DNA of 64,000 nt from an uncultured Mycoplasmatota bacterium (GTDB lineage Bacteria; Bacillota_I; Bacilli_A; RF39; UBA660), in assembly GCA_900553855.1 (NCBI GenBank), contig USFG01000002.1:62001-126000 (forward strand), in the 5' to 3' direction. Of the stretch, positions 63,016-64,000 are shown in pieces. The notes beneath the pieces were generated by a model. That model saw nothing but the letters and a program-made list of their open reading frames with translations. It did no database searches and had not been told where the DNA came from. Position 1 is the first letter of the stretch. Each line of letters starts with the position of its first letter. A program made the position numbers and the translations under genes.

Positions 63016-63526
63016 CTTCACTTTCTTCTATAAAATTTATACTTTTATGTGGTTCATTAAAAAGCAAATCATTATAATCTTGTTGTCTTAAAGCTTCATA
63101 AACAACAATTGCAACTGTGTTTGACAAATTAAGTGCTCTTACTTTATCAGTCATTGGTAATCTTGCACATCTATCTAAATGTGGTTTTAATAATTTAGGA
63201 GGTATTCCCGTAGATTCTTTACCAAAAAAGAAATAATAATTTTTACTTTTATCACTATAATCAAATGAAGTATGTGGCTTATGACCATATCTTGTAAAAT
63301 AATAAAATTCTCCTTCGTTTTTACTGTAAAAATCAACAATATTTTCATATACAAAATAATTACAATCTTTAATATAGTTAACACCACTTCTTTTAATATA
63401 ACTATCATCTAAACTAAAACCTAAAGGCTTAATTAAATGTAAAGTTGTATTAGTAGCAACACATGTTCTCATTATATTTCCTGTATTACCAGGAATTTCT
63501 GGTTCAAATAGAACTACATTAATCAT
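63011..63526 (-). CDS. trmL: tRNA (cytidine/uridine-34 2'-O)-methyltransferase
   Basis: 171 residues, SPOUT fold. Family motifs: EPEIPGNTGNIMRTC near the start, FGKESTGIP and the C-terminal knot (RALNLSNTVAIVVYEALRQ). It methylates the wobble base of certain Leu tRNAs. It overlaps the upstream gene by four bases (ATGA type). Confidence 0.94.
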   Translation of the reverse strand: MINVVLFEPEIPGNTGNIMRTCVATNTTLHLIKPLGFSLDDSYIKRSGVNYIKDCNYFVYENIVDFYSKNEGEFYYFTRYGHKPHTSFDYSDKSKNYYFFFGKESTGIPPKLLKPHLDRCARLPMTDKVRALNLSNTVAIVVYEALRQQDYNDLLFNEPHKSINFIEESED

Positions 63527-63999
63527 TTGTTAACCTCCCACTTATCCATTAATTGAACAAATTTATCACCAGTTAAGATTTGATTTGTACTATCAATATA
63601 ATCCACAGGTTTTCCATTCTTATAATATATAATTGCTGGTAATACGATCTCATTATCAGTAATTATACTAAGCTTATCATTTAAATCATTAATTATCTTT
63701 TTATCATTAATATTATCAGTACAATTAATATAAATAAATTTATCACTCAACTTATTATTTTTTAATGTTTTATAAACATACTTTTCTAAATTATATATAT
63801 TTTTACTTCCAATATAAGTTAAATATAAATAACCATTATCTTTAATTTCATTCATACCACTTTCAATATCTTTATATTCATAATTATTAACTTTTTTTGA
63901 TATATAACTTTTATTTTCTTTACTATTATCAACCTTTTGATAAATAAATCCAATTGAAGTCATTATAAAAACACCTACAATAATTATTAACAAAAGCAA
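63523..63999 (-). CDS. Membrane-anchored thioredoxin-fold-like protein, 5' end cut by window
   Basis: Reading frame is open to the right edge, so the true start may be outside; an internal ATG at 63963 after AGGT is possible. A hydrophobic N-terminal segment is followed by a 130-residue domain with a thioredoxin-like pattern (YLYLTYIGSKNIYNLEKYV; LPAIIYYKNGKPVDYI). The CxxC motif is absent (GSKN in its place). Similar proteins occur as bacteriocin or disulphide accessory proteins; the role is unknown. Confidence 0.55.
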   Translation of the reverse strand: MLLLIIIVGVFIMTSIGFIYQKVDNSKENKSYISKKVNNYEYKDIESGMNEIKDNGYLYLTYIGSKNIYNLEKYVYKTLKNNKLSDKFIYINCTDNINDKKIINDLNDKLSIITDNEIVLPAIIYYKNGKPVDYIDSTNQILTGDKFVQLMDKWEVNK

Positions 64000-64000
64000 A

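Overview
The window comes from a low-GC, Gram-positive (Bacillota/Firmicutes) chromosome, most like the small-genome uncultured gut Bacilli (RF39-type lineages). The evidence is strong A+T bias, the Firmicutes order of the ribosomal-protein operon with a four-cysteine S14 and no rpmD (L30), a dnaG-rpoD-trmK operon, a valS T-box, a PASTA kinase/phosphatase pair, sortases with sorting-signal proteins, an LCP wall-polymer enzyme and a small SpoVIF-like protein. Trp is encoded by TGG and TGA is used as a stop (for example proS), so the standard bacterial code applies. I saw no rRNA, tRNA, CRISPR array, insertion sequence or phage module. The taxonomic placement is inference.

Layout. 1-2.9 kb: cell-surface genes (partial LCP protein, an exported TasA/SipW-like protein, an NlpC/P60-like enzyme and an Ig-like protein that may be one split gene). 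3-6.5 kb: dnaG-rpoD-trmK behind its own promoter. 6.6-20.9 kb: one long minus-strand operon from rpsJ to rplQ, including secY, adk, map, infA, rpmJ and rpoA, with a clear promoter and a 130-nt leader. 21-27.5 kb: an AI-2E-type permease, fmt, and a lipid group (acyl-CoA ligase, MGDG/UgtP-like glycosyltransferase, decayed plsC). 27.5-38 kb: T-box/valS, a lone PilB/GspE ATPase, recD2, gap, a sortase substrate and a uridine-kinase-like protein. 38.2-41.6 kb: a membrane-anchored cohesin-like protein next to a dockerin-bearing glucosaminidase. 41.7-47.9 kb: a stripped-down Tad-like machine (CpaB, CpaF, TadB, TadC) with three acidic or coiled-coil companions. 48-49.5 kb: an exported protein whose C-terminus looks like a diversity-generating-retroelement target, behind a promoter with a G7 tract inside its spacer. 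49.5-56.6 kb: rpe-rsgA-prkC-prpC-rlmN, a SpoVIF-like gene and proS. 56.7-62.4 kb: a class B sortase with a large cytoplasmic domain, then a thioester/SpaA adhesin with a dedicated sortase. 62.4-64 kb: ferredoxin, a decayed gene, trmL and a thioredoxin-like gene cut by the right edge.

The most interesting part is 41.7-49.5 kb: a Tad-like export machine with no recognisable pilin, directly downstream of a putatively hypervariable and possibly phase-variable surface protein. A second theme is genome compaction. In 15 of the 18 intrinsic terminators I could fold by eye, the hairpin overlaps or touches the stop codon of the gene it ends. The window also holds several decaying genes (plsC, a 65-residue ORF at 20.9 kb, and two related remnants at 38.1 and 62.8 kb), which suggests ongoing reduction.
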